Both the position numbers and the translations under genes were made by a program. This document shows, in pieces, positions 25,801 through 37,329 of a stretch of 64,000 nucleotides of DNA (positions are counted from its first letter, which is position 1; every line of letters starts with the position of its first letter). The notes beneath the pieces were generated by a model that was given only the letters and a program-made list of their open reading frames with translations, searched no databases and was not told the DNA's origin. The stretch comes from Mercenaria mercenaria (lineage: Eukaryota > Mollusca > Bivalvia > Venerida > Veneridae), in assembly GCF_021730395.1 (NCBI RefSeq), contig NC_069363.1:45375001-45439000 (forward strand), given 5' to 3'.

Positions 25801-26811
25801 TAATTAATATCTAAAAAGGAATAAAAAAATTAAACTAAAAGTATAAACTTTAGTATATTGCTCGGCTTCAAATCGTTGGCTTATCTATTTATTCAATCTC
25901 GAAAATGGAAAATTCTGAATAAGAATTTTTATTTTCAGGAGTATTCTTTACAGAAAAAGAAACTTTCAAACTAGCATTGAACTACCCGCATTACATACCT
26001 CGGAACCGTTTTATGAAGAAATAGACGACACAAATGGTAAGAAAATACGCGAAGCTTTACAGTTACATCTAGATAACTTAGAAATATCTATTCCTGTTGG
26101 AATTGACACTTTTATTTTGGTTGAATGAAGAATCATTTGGAACATTTGATTCGTGTTCTATTCATGTTTTCTTTCCGTAGAAGATAGAAACAATATCAAG
26201 AGTAAAGCTTAAATTTGATGTTATATTGGTAGATTTTGATCGTGAGTTTTTATCACAAAAAAGAAAGGGACATTTTGCTTTCCAAACATAAACGATGATA
26301 GAAATGTAATATACATTTTGCAGATAGCGCAACTAGCCAACCATTATACATAGAATTTGACAGCGACTCCACACACTTACACAAAAGCAGTTCAAACCTC
26401 AGTGTAACTAGCAATGTTCCAGGCGAGAGGGCAGGCATGATAGCTGCAGATATAATGATAGCTGTAGATGCAACAAACAGTGAATTGTCAGGAACACAAA
26501 GTCTTAATAACTATGAAATGAACCAAGAAATCAATTCTCACCTTAATCAAAGTAACAGTATAATCGAAATCTCAAGTGTGACATACAGTAGTACGGATAA
26601 TATAAGAAATATTGGACCGCTGTCCAGAACACAGCAAGATTGCTCAGATTTAAGCAAAAGCTATGTAAGAACGTTTGAGTGTCTAGGTATAAAACTTAAA
26701 AGTTCTGTTTTGAACGGGCACGAAGATAATGCATTCCATTCCAGTGAAAATCCTGTTGAAAGCGTCGGCGAAAATCGTGATAGTGCGTTCTATATACATC
26801 CATGTACATAA
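22807..26811 (+). CDS. Multi-EGF scavenger-type receptor gene 2 (MEGF10/Draper-like), intact
   Basis: Four exons: 22807-24103, 24871-24973, 25939-26036 and 26324-26811. Total 1986 nt, 661 residues; every junction has GT-AG and matching phase (1, 2, 1). Residues 1-19 (MFTVLKFLLCISCPYVADC) form a signal peptide. Residues 20 to about 430 are Cys-rich EGF-like units, including about seven of 33 residues with the pattern C-x3-C-x4-C-x6-C-x3-C-x4-GxxC; most units carry an N-glycosylation sequon at the same place (NRSC, NKSC, NNTC, NRTC). Residues 444-464 are the TM helix, followed by RR. The tail of about 195 residues has YEEI (492-495) and YIEF (508-511), ITAM-like spacing, and ends AFYIHPCT. By analogy with MEGF10, Draper and CED-1 it would bind apoptotic or foreign particles and signal phagocytosis. 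Ligand unknown. AATAAA is at 26985. The minus-strand open frames across the EGF exon are shadows. Confidence 0.9.
24196..24268 (+). mobile_element. tRNA-like SINE head in intron 1 of receptor gene 2
   Basis: A box TGGTCTAGTGGATAA, B box GGTTCGAGCCC, acceptor-like GGGGAGT at the start and GGGTCAC at the end. The anticodon arm is poor and a SINE-type tail follows to about 24330, so a SINE is likelier than a working tRNA gene. Confidence 0.6.
24458..24830 (+). repeat. Repeat family Y, two diverged copies in intron 1
   Basis: 'aaaatctgtgaaaagatcc', 'tttggaagcatagaacaca', then 'cacgcctcctagcaccggct' and 'cggaattctattacagtaa'. A second, shortened copy starts near 24733. Related copies lie at 27886-28040, 32735-32850, 41847-41885 and 46976-47375. 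Confidence 0.65.
25151..25397 (-). mobile_element. SINE family B (tRNA-Leu/Ser-like head)
   Basis: On the plus strand it starts 'gttgggtttaacgtcgcacc' (SINE 3' end) and finishes with the reverse of a tRNA-like head ('cgccccgagtgaggctgga'). It is the same family as 42654-42920. It abuts the family A copy that follows, in an intron of receptor gene 2. Confidence 0.8.
25398..25621 (-). mobile_element. SINE family A, diverged copy
   Basis: Shares 'caaacctgttctccgcaagt', 'gataa'-type spacer and the reversed head ending 'ctactgagctaagcgggcgg' with the copy at 1161-1450, but differs at its left end. Lies in the intron before the exon at 25939. Confidence 0.75.
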
Positions 26812-26984
26812 CGATATGACAATTGTTCTGAGTTATGAAATAAGTTTTGCGTGTGATATTTGCATATATTTTACCAGTTTCCCACAATATTAGAGTTTTC
26901 CAGGCTATCATTTGACCCATAGTGTTTCTGAATAGCATTTCCATAGGGGAAAGGAAGTCCGACTATGTGTATGTTTTGACTATT

Positions 26985-26990
26985 AATAAA
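26985..26990 (+). terminator. Poly(A) signal of receptor gene 2
   Basis: AATAAA 174 bases after the stop codon. Confidence 0.4.
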
Positions 26991-27629
26991 ATTGGTAGCC
27001 CCTGGTCTAACAAGCATACCGTTAAATACTGTTTTCGTTAATAAAAATAAAAGAAGTTCCAACAGGAATAAATGACTACAAATTTTATAATAAAAGTAAT
27101 ACCATATAAATAAGATGTAACAATACCCGATTATCATCACCAATATACTGTTTTAGTAATTTTGTTACTGCGGTATTTACTAAAGGAGGTTCCGGATCTT
27201 ACACAAAAATATATCAGAAATTAACGCACACAAATGAAACTTTTTTAAGTAAAGATTGAAGTCAGTATCTTTTTGAAAACACAGATATTGCATAATTCCA
27301 CCTTTTATTGTTGTTACTTTACTCAGACAATATTTTATTTGGATTATTTTTTGATATTTTCGTCTAAGATCCACATCCTTCTAAAAGTATACTTCTTTTA
27401 CGTGTAAACCTCATAGCTTTTACAATTCGTAAAAACTAGCGTGATATAATAATAGATATTCAAACACTTTTAAGATTTTCTTTTATACAGGCAGAGAAGG
27501 ATTTTACCGTGTATTGTCTTGTCAATTAGAACACGTTTCGAAAAAAAAACCTACTTTAGGCTATTTCGATTTACTCTCTCGTATTTAAACCGCATTAGTA
27601 TTTCTTCCTGGTGTAATTCGAACGTGTTG

Positions 27630-27811
27630 GAATGGAAATAGATTTTAGTTTTGCATGCTTTACTGGCAAATAAAACACGTTCTTTCGTTCAGATGCGTCG
27701 CAACTAATCACTCAGGCCTTCGCCCTTTGTGATTAGATTACTACACATCTGAACTCAAAACCATGTTTTATTTGCCAGCAAAGCACGCAAAACAAAAATC
27801 TATTTCCCAAA
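27630..27811. repeat. Foldback MITE
   Basis: Two arms of about 62 bases face each other: 'gaaatagattttagttttgc...gttcagatg' and its reverse complement 'catctgaac...aaatctatttc'. About 55 bases separate them, and that spacer holds a smaller hairpin (AATCAC...GTGATT). No coding content. Confidence 0.85.
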
Positions 27812-27885
27812 CAAAATTAAATGAATAATTTATACTATCGTGTTTATCACTGGTGTACCATTTTTACAAATTTGATATAATATGC

Positions 27886-28040
27886 TTAAAGACAAAGTCT
27901 GTAAAATCCTTTCGAAGCATAGAACCAGTAAAGCAAACAGTAGCAGACCTGTTTAGAATGATTCTATTCTTTAGAGGTATGCAATACGCAACACCTCTCA
28001 CGCCCCATAGCATGGGCTTTAGCGGAACTCTATTATACGC
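27886..28040 (+). repeat. Repeat family Y copy
   Basis: 'caaagtctgtaaaatccttt', 'cgaagcatagaaccagtaaa', 'cgccccatagcatgggcttt' and 'agcggaactctattata' follow the Y order seen at 24458 and 46976. Confidence 0.6.
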
Positions 28041-28694
28041 GAATAGAAATGGAACTGAACGATTCCAAACGACCAGAACATATAGCAACATCGAGACATT
28101 TTTCGGCCGTCCAAGGTATTTAAATACTGCTGTTTTGAAGACAGTTTGTGAAAGTGTGCACCAAATGACTAGCAGTGGAGGTTTTCAGGGTATTATGCTT
28201 AATCTGCTGTTATTTTAGGGTACTAGAAGAAGTAAGTGAATTTAGAATACACGTGTTTCTATAAAAACGATTAGGTAATGGAGATAAATCTACAATCATT
28301 ATGACAAAAACATGTAACAATGTTTCATACAGTAAATACAAGTCTAAAGTAACAATAATGAATATTCACAAGAAAAGGTAACAAATAAATTAAAAGTGAG
28401 CTAGACTAGAGCAGAAGTTACGATTTCATAAATTCTTAGATATTTAACAAAAAATCGTACCAAATATTTCTCCTTTCTGCTGCATACAACGCAACCAATA
28501 ATGATGAGATCTACCCAGAGTGCACTATAAATTTAACATACTAATTTCATCGCTGAAATACAAAATGTCATTTATTTTTGTTGCATGATATATTTATACG
28601 ATTTTCTAAACGGTTCTCCCACATACATATGACTTGAAACTATTTCTTCTTACTTTTGGAAAAACGTTTACAAGTAGTTTTATTTATATTGTTT

Positions 28695-29065
28695 TAGCTG
28701 ACAGGGTAGGCTTTTGTGATCGCATTTAGTCCGTCGTCCGTTCACAATTTTTGTGAACACGATAGAGACCGCATTGCAATCAGTTTTGATCAAACTTGCA
28801 CACAACTTGTATTGGAATAATATCTTGGTTCCTTTCGAAAACTGGCCAGATCCCATCAAGGGTTTTAGACTTATGGCTCCTTAAAGGGCCAAAACTTGCT
28901 ATTTCTATAGAGACTACATTTTGCAATCAACTTTAATCAAACTTGCACACAACTTGTATTGGCATAATATCTCGGTTCCTTTGGAAAACTGGCCAGATCT
29001 CATCATGGGTGTTAGAGTTATGGCCTCTTAAAGGGCCAGAATTTGCTTTTTGGCTTTTGCAGCAA
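28695..29065 (+). repeat. Tandem repeat, period 147 bp, about 2.3 units
   Basis: 'caaacttgcacacaacttgt' occurs at 28791 and 28938, each followed by an 'aaaactggccagatc' phrase and 'aaagggcca'. Confidence 0.8.
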
Positions 29066-29082
29066 TAGAGAACCAAGGAATT

Positions 29083-29205
29083 ATATCCAACAGGGAAAGC
29101 CACGTTCTAAAAACGCAGACTCCCCAAACGCGCACACGATCAACACACACACAAAGCAAACACACAAGGACAAAACAAACAAATACAGAAACACAGTGGG
29201 GGCAC
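29083..29205 (-). mobile_element. Penelope-like 3'-end fragment
   Basis: 'aacagggaaagccacgttct', a CA-rich stretch, 'aggacaaaacaaac' and 'gaaacacagtgggggcac' match the 3' UTR of the copy at 39331 in the same order and orientation. Confidence 0.7.
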
Positions 29206-29413
29206 AGCTAAAGATCCTCCACAGCTAAAGATTGCTATTAAGGTATTAGAAGCGTAATAGTCTGTCTATATATCCAAAAAAGAGGCACAGAATTGCCTTT
29301 GATGGCATTTTTTGTTAATGACCGACAGCCATATTCATTGTTAACTTTATAAAAATTGGAAACTTTTCAGGAATGCTATCGCCTTCTAAGGGTCATAGGA
29401 AGGTCACGGCCCA

Positions 29414-29426
29414 AGGTCAAAGGTCA
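29414..29426 (+). promoter_or_regulatory. Perfect DR1 nuclear-receptor element
   Basis: AGGTCA-A-AGGTCA. DR1 is the classic binding site of HNF4 and RXR heterodimers. It lies in non-coding repeat-like DNA with no gene nearby, so it may be fortuitous. Confidence 0.4.
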
Positions 29427-29792
29427 ATAAGTGCATTTTTGTTATAAACTTCAGATTTTCGCCATTTTTGCTACATTCTAGTATAAACATGTAATTTTCG
29501 GTAATAATTATGAATCTGAGAAGTAAAATAAATTACATCAAATAGATTCATTGCATTTGACTGATTTGAGACTGGCAAAATTCAAAACAAGAAAGTTATT
29601 TCTATAGAATGAGCTCAACTTTACGTACGATTTGATATTTTGTTCATTTATGGAAGTTTTCTTTCTCATATTTCTAAAATTTCGTTTTCAGGCTAACAAT
29701 GTCCATAAAGGCTGGTTGGTTACCTGTATGATTGTCTGTATGAACAGTACAGGTAGAAAAAATCTATGGCGCGTACTTTATAAAGACTAGTA

Positions 29793-29954
29793 CAGTCAAA
29801 CTTCGTTTGCTCGAATTCGGATTACCCAATTACTACTTTTGGCTCGAACTTAGTGTCAGGTCTATATAATGTATACTTCACGTTGGGTTGTACTACTATT
29901 AACTCGAACACATTTTGCTTGTCCCGTCGAGCACCAGCAAACAAAGTTTGACTG
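29793..29954. mobile_element. pogo/Tc1-mariner-type MITE, 162 bp
   Basis: Terminal inverted repeats CAGTCAAACTTCGTTTGCT and AGCAAACAAAGTTTGACTG, flanked by TA on both sides. No coding content. The interior repeats 'ctcgaa' phrases as in other pogo-like MITEs. Confidence 0.85.
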
Positions 29955-29956
29955 TA

Positions 29957-32256
29957 CTAGTTGACTGTTGACTGTTGACAGATCTTAATATTTCTTCGGA
30001 AGCACAGAACTGAAGGACGTTAAAGTAGCAAACTCGGTTTGATTAAGTCTTTAAGTGTTTACAATAACTACAATTTTGTAAATATTTGTTTATGTCGGTT
30101 CTTTAGATGTCATAACTTCAAAAAGGCTTGATAATCGTCAGTGAATTTGATAGTATATCGAATGTCATTAGTATGATCTTTACGACTGTGAATATAGGGA
30201 CAAAGCATGTTTGTTTTCCTATTACTGCACCTTTAGATTTTCGGGTGACTGGTTGGTGATAGAACCGGGTAGAGCAAACTTACCAATGTATCACGAAGGA
30301 ATCTAATGATGTTATAGAATGAACAAATGTGAGCTAACGCAATTGTAGCCTTAAACGTGTAAAAATAAATATATTGTCAATTAAATTCAGTGCGGAATGT
30401 TAGAAAGAAATACCCTTAGATAGAAATAACTTCTTATCCCAATATAAAAAATAAACAAATCCCATAACCCTTCACAAGATATAGACGTCTTAGCCTGACA
30501 TATTCAATCGGCATTATTTGTTTAATATAAATCCATCGTTTTGAATTTCAATCTCTTCTTCATGCTCTTATCATCCAGCAGGAAGTTATTCTTACGCATT
30601 GTATATCTCTCGGTAACTATCGAACCACCATATTTCACTATTTTGATTAGCTGAACCATCATCTGTCAGTAATCATGAAAATATCAGAAGGTATAACTTC
30701 AATATTTCACTGAATGAGCCTTAATATTACTATTATAAAAATTCTAATGCAACCTTCTGATGTTTTTATATCTTTATTTTCGCTTTTATATTTGTAAAAC
30801 ATCTGAATGACTCATGTTTCAGTATCAAGACACAAGCTTTGTTTTCACAATGTTATCAAGGACATCCTGTCTGAAACTATGTGTCAGATCTGTAAATTGT
30901 TACGATCTGATTCGTTTTCAACTTTTGTTTTGAACAGAAAGTGAGTGTGTAAAATCAAAGCCAAAGATAAAAAGGATCGAAACAGAAATAGCATGCTGAA
31001 TTTTCAGAATAAAATGATGCAAATATCTCTTTAATAGCTTCGGTGATAGAAAATCTTGTTCTTGAAATGTGCTACATAATTGCAAATAGCCAAATACCTA
31101 AAATATGATGATAATTGCCCGACCGATAGTAAAAAAAAAGAACTATATTACAGCAAATCAAGGGAATAGTGTATAGATTAACTAGTTGAAATCCTACAGA
31201 TCTGTTCTGTTTAGTTTATTATCGTACATGTACTGTGTAAACCTATGTTGTGACCAATATTTCAGTTATTCTTCTAAAATGGTCATATTTAACCATCACC
31301 GCGTGGACAAATTAACATAAATATATATCATATAATGAATCATTTTTTAATCATTTCTTAAGAGGCTAGAGAAGGATCCCATATAATATTATATATGTTA
31401 CTTTCAACAGTATTTCAGTCATTTAAGGGCGGTCAATAAACCTAACCAGTGTTCTGGAGTCTCTAAAAGTAGTAGCCATTTCCCCGCAGAAAAGTGATTT
31501 TAACTATTTACATAAGAATTTTATACATTTATATGTAATTCATTTTCCGCTGCAGTCTTCTTCCTCAAAACCTACCATATTTTCTCTTTCGCACACATTT
31601 CTCAAAAGGTGTCAGTATGTAAATATTCTTTTTACAGTCAGTTCAAAGCTAAGATTCAAATTTTATTGCTGCCTGAAATGCAAGAAATGCATTTGCAGTG
31701 TCATTTCATAATCATTTGCTCAACAATTATTCTAACTCCATACCTGACTTTTGTTTCTATCTCTGCCAAAATTTGACAGATTTGAATGAAAATTGGACAC
31801 ACTGTTAAATGGCCAGTTCAATTAAATAAACATGATAGCGATACCAATTATGCGTTGTGCCATGACAGTTCAATTAAGGTACCCCCTCCCTCCCTTCAAA
31901 AAAAAAAATGTCACACAATGAATGCAACTTGGTGCTGGTCGATTTGCGTCAAGTACTGTCATCTGCGGGATTAAACAATTTTGTCATTAATGTTATGTCA
32001 TTAATGACGTCACAACCTGACAAAAAATTAACATGTTCATACTGCAAATATTAACGAATATTCCATTACAACTTAACAGAGTTGAACATTCAGAATATAA
32101 TAATTTTAATTTCATTGACTTAATAGAATCAATGTGTGGTAATGTGATTTGGAATTTACTAATTATGTGACTTTAATTTAAGGGTTACCATATTGTTACC
32201 CTTACAATTAAATAAATTTACATCAGGCTATGATCGTTTTTATGTTATATTATTCT

Positions 32257-32260
<4 letters not shown>
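29957..32260. other. Gene-free stretch
   Basis: AT-rich intergenic DNA. A SINE family A fragment lies at 31395-31475 ('caacagtatttcagtcattt'). Nothing else recognised. Confidence 0.5.

Positions 32261-32261
<1 letters not shown>

Positions 32262-32323
<62 letters not shown>
32262..32323. repeat. (TA)n microsatellite
   Basis: About 31 uninterrupted TA units. Confidence 0.98.
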
Positions 32324-32326
<3 letters not shown>

Positions 32327-32624
32327 CATCAGTTTTATTTACAAAACACTAAAGGGCGTTGAGACATAACATTTAAACCAATTTAGATGGTATATAGTTT
32401 ATTTGTAAATGCACTTTTCTGACCTTTGACCCCATTGTACTGTAATGAGGAACCCTAGAAGGCGACAGCCCCTTTTAAATTTCATGTTCGATCCTAAGGA
32501 ACACCTCTGTACTAATATCCGAGCATTAACAAAAAATGCCATCAGAAGTCACAATTTCCCAAGATATTGGCAGACTATAATAGAGCAACTCCTTTTTGAA
32601 GAGTATTCAATTCCTACCATAAAC

Positions 32625-32850
32625 GTACTTTTACTGCAAGTCTCAGGGGGGCGTAGGTTCAAGCCCTATTGGGACCAATTTTTTCTCCTTATTTTTCTTT
32701 TTTTTCTAGTAAGTTTTTACTTCTTTCAAGACGTGGGCAGTGTTGCATTTTCCATTACTGCTCATGAACAGACTCAATCAAACCGAGTCTGCAACTTTCA
32801 CTGTCTTGTTTTCAGTGCTTCCGAGGGATCTACTTTTCAGATTATATTAC
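32625..32850 (-). repeat. SINE B-box relic and reversed repeat family Y copy
   Basis: 'ggcgtaggttcaagcccta' at about 32647 is a tRNA B-box-like relic. From 32735 the reversed Y unit follows: 'ccattactgctcatgaacag', 'actcaatcaaaccgagtctg', 'gtgcttccgagggatctact'. The open frame crossing it is not a gene. Confidence 0.65.
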
Positions 32851-32885
32851 AACTGATTTGTACAAAAATGGAAAAAAAAATTTGA

Positions 32886-33860
32886 TAAGCGATTTCTTGC
32901 TGTTCAAAGTGAATTTACTACTTAAACAAAAGTGGTAGAGTTACACATCTTTAAAAATATTGAGTTACATGTGGTAAAAGTTCTCTTACTTTGCTTTCAC
33001 TCTTTTGATTACATATCGTAGAAGAAATTTAGGTAGGTTTTACGTCTGCCCCAAGGTTATTTTTGAATGAAGTAAGCAAAATTCAAAACAGAAACACAGG
33101 ATTCGACCTTATTTTTTCAATGTTGAAGTTAGAATTCTGTCTCAATAAATCCGTTTACTTGAGGCACCCTAGAAAAAATGATATTGACATTTTTTATTTT
33201 GTGTTTTTTAATTGTTTACCAATACTTTGATGTTTCTTTTATTAAAATTAATGGTAAAATGAGTTCTCTGCAAACGTTTTGGATAGTGGCCATCACTTTA
33301 AAATTTATTTCTATTTGTTTCTACTTGAGCTTGAGGAGATACCATAAGTTCAAAATTTATAAAAAACGGCACGGTAAAAATGTTTAAAAATTGCAAAACA
33401 GTGCGAAACACGGTCTCCTTTAAGAACATATCAAGCAAATGCCATTTTGTAAACATTACTATTAGGCATCTAATACCTTAACATTATGCAAATGTGCAAT
33501 CATTAGAAATTGGACACAAAACATACGGAGCCGTGGACATTCCTACTGTCTCCGAGCAAATATAATCAAACTCGGGACGGCGAATCGTTCGTTTCCCTAA
33601 AGGAAGCATGTGCGTATAACAAAGCAAGCACACCGAGAGGCCAATTTTTTGTTCTAATCTTCCCGAAACTTTGTCAGAATGTTTATTGCTTTTTTTAATG
33701 AAATTTTGGACAAGTTCCAATCTGGGTCATGTGGGTAAAAAACTAGGCCACTATGTTAAATCAAAGAAAATACTTGTTTACACTCGGGAGGCCACATTTT
33801 TTGGTCCCATCTTAATGAAAATTGGTCAAAATATGTCTCCATGAAATCACTAGGTATTAA
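32886..33860. other. Gene-free stretch
   Basis: No supported feature. Open frames at 33178 and 33484-33720 are unsupported. Confidence 0.45.
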
Positions 33861-34165
33861 AAATGAAAAAAGTGGAAAACCACAGGTCGCCCAACACGAC
33901 ATAATGAAAATGTTTCAGGCTCGGTTTGATCGAGCGTGTTCATGGACGGTAGTGAACACGCCCTCTAGCCCCGGGTTGAGCAGAACTCAACATTTACACA
34001 TGTTGTAAGTACCAGAATATAATTTAGAGACATCCATATTAAAATAATGGTTTTGCCCTAAACGAGAAAACAATAGGCAGAATTAAACAAACAGGAATTA
34101 AGAGAGAGAATCAGTGGTTATGGAGCCTGCATATCACAGAAACTGCCAAAAGACAAAAATTAAAA
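33861..34165 (+). repeat. Repeat family X copy
   Basis: 'aaaccacaggtcgcccaac', 'caggctcggtttgatcgagc', 'ccctctagccccgggttgag' and 'ggttatggagcctgcatat' in family order. It runs through the unit boundary into 'aactgccaaaagacaaaa'. Confidence 0.8.
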
Positions 34166-34499
34166 AGCAGGCACCATATCCAAGGGGTGATTAAACAATA
34201 CCCAAAACTTTTAAAGCCGGAGTATTTGAAGAACCCAAGCCGAAATGGTTAAGCTGAAAAATTAAACAGTAAACTAACACAACATAAATGTCGTGCTGAA
34301 CGATCTGCAGAGAACGAAATATCCTTAGGACGGCCAGCACATATTTATGCAATCTCGCCAGGCATATGTATGTTTTTGACAACACAGAAAATGACGTCAC
34401 TCGACCTTCGGCTATTTCCGGAAGTAAATAAAATGAAAGTAGAAATGCTAAACTTGAAAACGAAAGCCGCATCAGGGGTCACGCGCAGGGGTCACCCCG

Positions 34500-35005
34500 T
34501 CTAAATGTATGCGCGTGAACTTTATTTTTTTTTTTTTTTTGCTATTGGGGAGCCAATTTTCAGCACTTTATTACGAATTGAAATTACCTGGGCTTTAGTA
34601 CAGCATGTCAGCTTTTAATCTATGAAAAAATATTTGAGCTCTGGATAAACAGAAAGCCCACAGGAGTCCGTAACGGACCAAGGTTACATTGCTAATTTTG
34701 GAACTTCATCAAATCGCTCAAAATGTCATTTTTGATGTTGTCTGAGAGTGTCAGTATATGCCTCAGATGTAAGATATAACCGTATTTGAGAGCTGCAGAC
34801 CTAGACATTTCAGAAATATTTTCAAAATAAGTTTCGTGTAATAAATGTTGTTTCTACGGAAGCGTGAAAGGGCCATCAGACGCTAATACGTTTTAGTACG
34901 TTAAGGCTGCGGAAAGGATATAACAGCTCTGATTACACATGTTTACACTGTTATGGTGTGTTACTCAGGTGAGCGTCCTAGGGCCATCTTGGCCCACTTG
35001 TTTCA
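34500..35005 (+). repeat. Interspersed repeat ending in a GTGAGCG...GGGCCAT motif
   Basis: Ends 'actcaggtgagcgtcctagg' then 'gccatcttggcccacttgtt', a terminus that recurs in bivalve interspersed repeats as far as I recall. No coding content. Confidence 0.4.
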
Positions 35006-35130
35006 AATATAGTAATTTAACAAAAGCAGAGCACTCCAGACGAAATAGACTCACGCAATTTATAATGGGACTTTGATCACTAAAGATAAGGTTGACTGAA
35101 AATAGAACTAGAAAATGCTTTTGTAAAAAA

Positions 35131-36525
35131 GCGCATGTCTCCCCCAATGCAAAGTCCTATAGGCAAGAAGTCAATAGGGGCCAGGAGCGAAAGTCAAAGA
35201 GACACTGATGGTTGGCTGCAATAGGGATCATCTACTTGGCATGTCCAGTCATCCCGCTAAATTTCAACACTCTTGGCCTAGTGGTTCTCAAGTCACTGTT
35301 CAGGCTCCTGTGACCTTGACCTTTGATCAAGTGACCTCAAAATAAATAGGGGTCATCTACTCTGCATGTCCAATCATCCTATTAATTTTCAACATTGTAG
35401 GTCAAGTGGTTCTCAAGTTATTTACAAAAAATGATTTTACATGAACAGGCCACTGTGACCTTGACCTTTAATATACTGACCCCAAAATCAATAGGGGTCA
35501 TCTACTCTGCAGGTTCAATCATCCTATGAAGTTTCAACATTCTGGGTCAAGTGGTTCTCAAGTTATTGATCGGAACTGGTTATCAATGTTCAGGCCTCTG
35601 TGACCTTGACCTTTAACGGAGTGACCCAAAAACAATAGGGGTCATTTACTCTGCATGAACAATCGTCCTATGAAGTTTCAACATTCTGGGTCGAGAGGTT
35701 CTCAAGTTATTGATTGGAAATGGTTTTCCATGTTCAGGCCCCTGTGGCCTTGACCTTTAACAAAGTGACCCTAAAATCATTAGGGGTCATCTACTCTGCA
35801 TGACCAATCATCCTATGAAGTTTCATCATTCTGGGTCAAGTGGTTCTCAAGTTACTGACCGGAAATGGTTTTCAATGTTCAGGCCCCTGTGACCTTGACC
35901 TTTCACAGAGTGACCCCAAAATCATTAGGGGTCATCTACTCTGCATGACCAATCATCCTATGAAGTTTCAACATTCTGGGTCAAGTGGTTCTCAAGTTAC
36001 TGACCGGAAATGGTTTTCAATGTTCAGGCCCCTGTGACCTTGACCTTTAATGGAGTGACCCCAAAATCGATAGGGGTCATCTACTCTGCATGTACAATCA
36101 TCCTATGAAGTTTCAACATTCTGGGTCAAGTGGTTCTCTAGTTATTGATCGGAAATTGTTTTCCATGTTCAGGCCCCTGTGACCTTGACCTTTGATGGAG
36201 TGACCCCAAAATCAATAGGGGTCATCTACTCTTCATGACCAATCATCCTATGAAGTTTCAACATTCTGGGTCAAGTGGTTCTCTAGTTATTGATCGGAAA
36301 TGGTTTTCAATGTTCAGGCCCCTGTGACCTTGACCTTTGACGGAGTGACACCAAAAACAATAGGGGTCGTCTACTCAAGCAGCCCTACAACCCTATGAAG
36401 TTTGAAGGTTCTAGGTCAAATGGTTCTCCAGTTATTGCTCGGAAATGAAGTGTGACGGACGGACGGAAGGACGGACGGACGGACGGACAGGGCAAAAACA
36501 ATATGTCTCCTGGGCGAGACATAAA
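35131..36525 (+). repeat. 145-bp tandem array with nuclear-receptor half-sites
   Basis: 'tgaccttgacctt' starts at 35311, 35456, 35601, 35745 (with one change), 35890, 36035, 36180 and 36325, so the period is 145 bp (one 144). Each unit reads 'cctatgaagtttcaacattc', 'tgggtcaagtggttctc', 'tgttcaggcccctgtgacc'. A (GGAC)n run lies at 36451-36489. The array is bounded by near-complementary ends, 'catgtctccc' at about 35133 and 'gggcgagacat' near 36522, which suggests one mobile unit. Open frames inside are period artefacts. Confidence 0.93.
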
Positions 36526-36729
36526 TATGTGCGAGATAAAGAAATATCGTAAACAGGTGCCTTGTTTTTTATTGCCGTATTTTTGTACAATCTTTGTTGC
36601 ATTTCATTGTTTTATTACTTGACAGTTTTTTAGAATTGTATAAAGAATAATTACATATGTAGTATGTATGTGTGTATGTGTAAACGAGAATATGAGAAAA
36701 ATCTCATTTCAGCAACATTGTGAATTTTG

Positions 36730-36795
36730 GAGGACTGTGTGATAAGCAGCTTTGAAATCCCACCTGGACTGGACTGTTTTAATTCTTAAAGGTGT
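36730..36795 (+). mobile_element. Penelope-like fragment
   Basis: 'gaggactgtgtgataagcag' and 'ggactggactgttttaat' match the segment just after the RT stop of the copy at 44.2 kb. Confidence 0.6.
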
Positions 36796-37329
36796 TTGTA
36801 AAGTTGTTTCTTCTTTAATATATATCTTAAAAGCGTTTCACCTAGTCATGATTCCATGTAGGAATATTATACAGCATGTGGATTTGTGCACCTAAGTTTT
36901 TTTCACTTTGCAAGACCAGAGTTATGGCCCCTGACATAGTAAAAAATGAATGTTTGTGTCGCATGTATGTCAATATGTACTGAACCTAGAGTCATACAAT
37001 ATTTGATGAGTGTTTTACAGCCTAGGAAGTGTGTCCAATAAGACAACGGAAGTATCTAGTATAATGGCGGCAAACCTTTTTTACTGTGTAGTGCAGAAAG
37101 CCGGATGTACCATATGGGTAAGCTGTTCAAATTAATGGAAGGGCAGAATGTCGAGACCGGGAACCCGATGACACTGACTAAACATATGATTCATAATGAA
37201 AAATTACAATACTACAAAACATTTAAGCAAACTGGCGCTAGCTAGCTTTATTTCACATTCGGTTAGATCTATGACAGTTCGGAACCAGACTATGGTCAAC
37301 TTTTGTTGACAATTTCTTACTACCCTTTG
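36796..37329. other. Gene-free stretch
   Basis: Repeat-like intergenic DNA. No feature I can name. Confidence 0.4.

Larger units (their letters stand above)
26991..28690. other. Gene-free stretch
   Basis: Intergenic DNA. Apart from the foldback repeat and the Y copy listed separately, I see nothing coding. Confidence 0.5.

Noticed and set aside
35840-36037. 65-69-codon frames repeated in the 145-bp arrays
   Set aside because: The period is not a multiple of three; identical frames appear wherever units lack a stop by chance (also 48967 and 49545).
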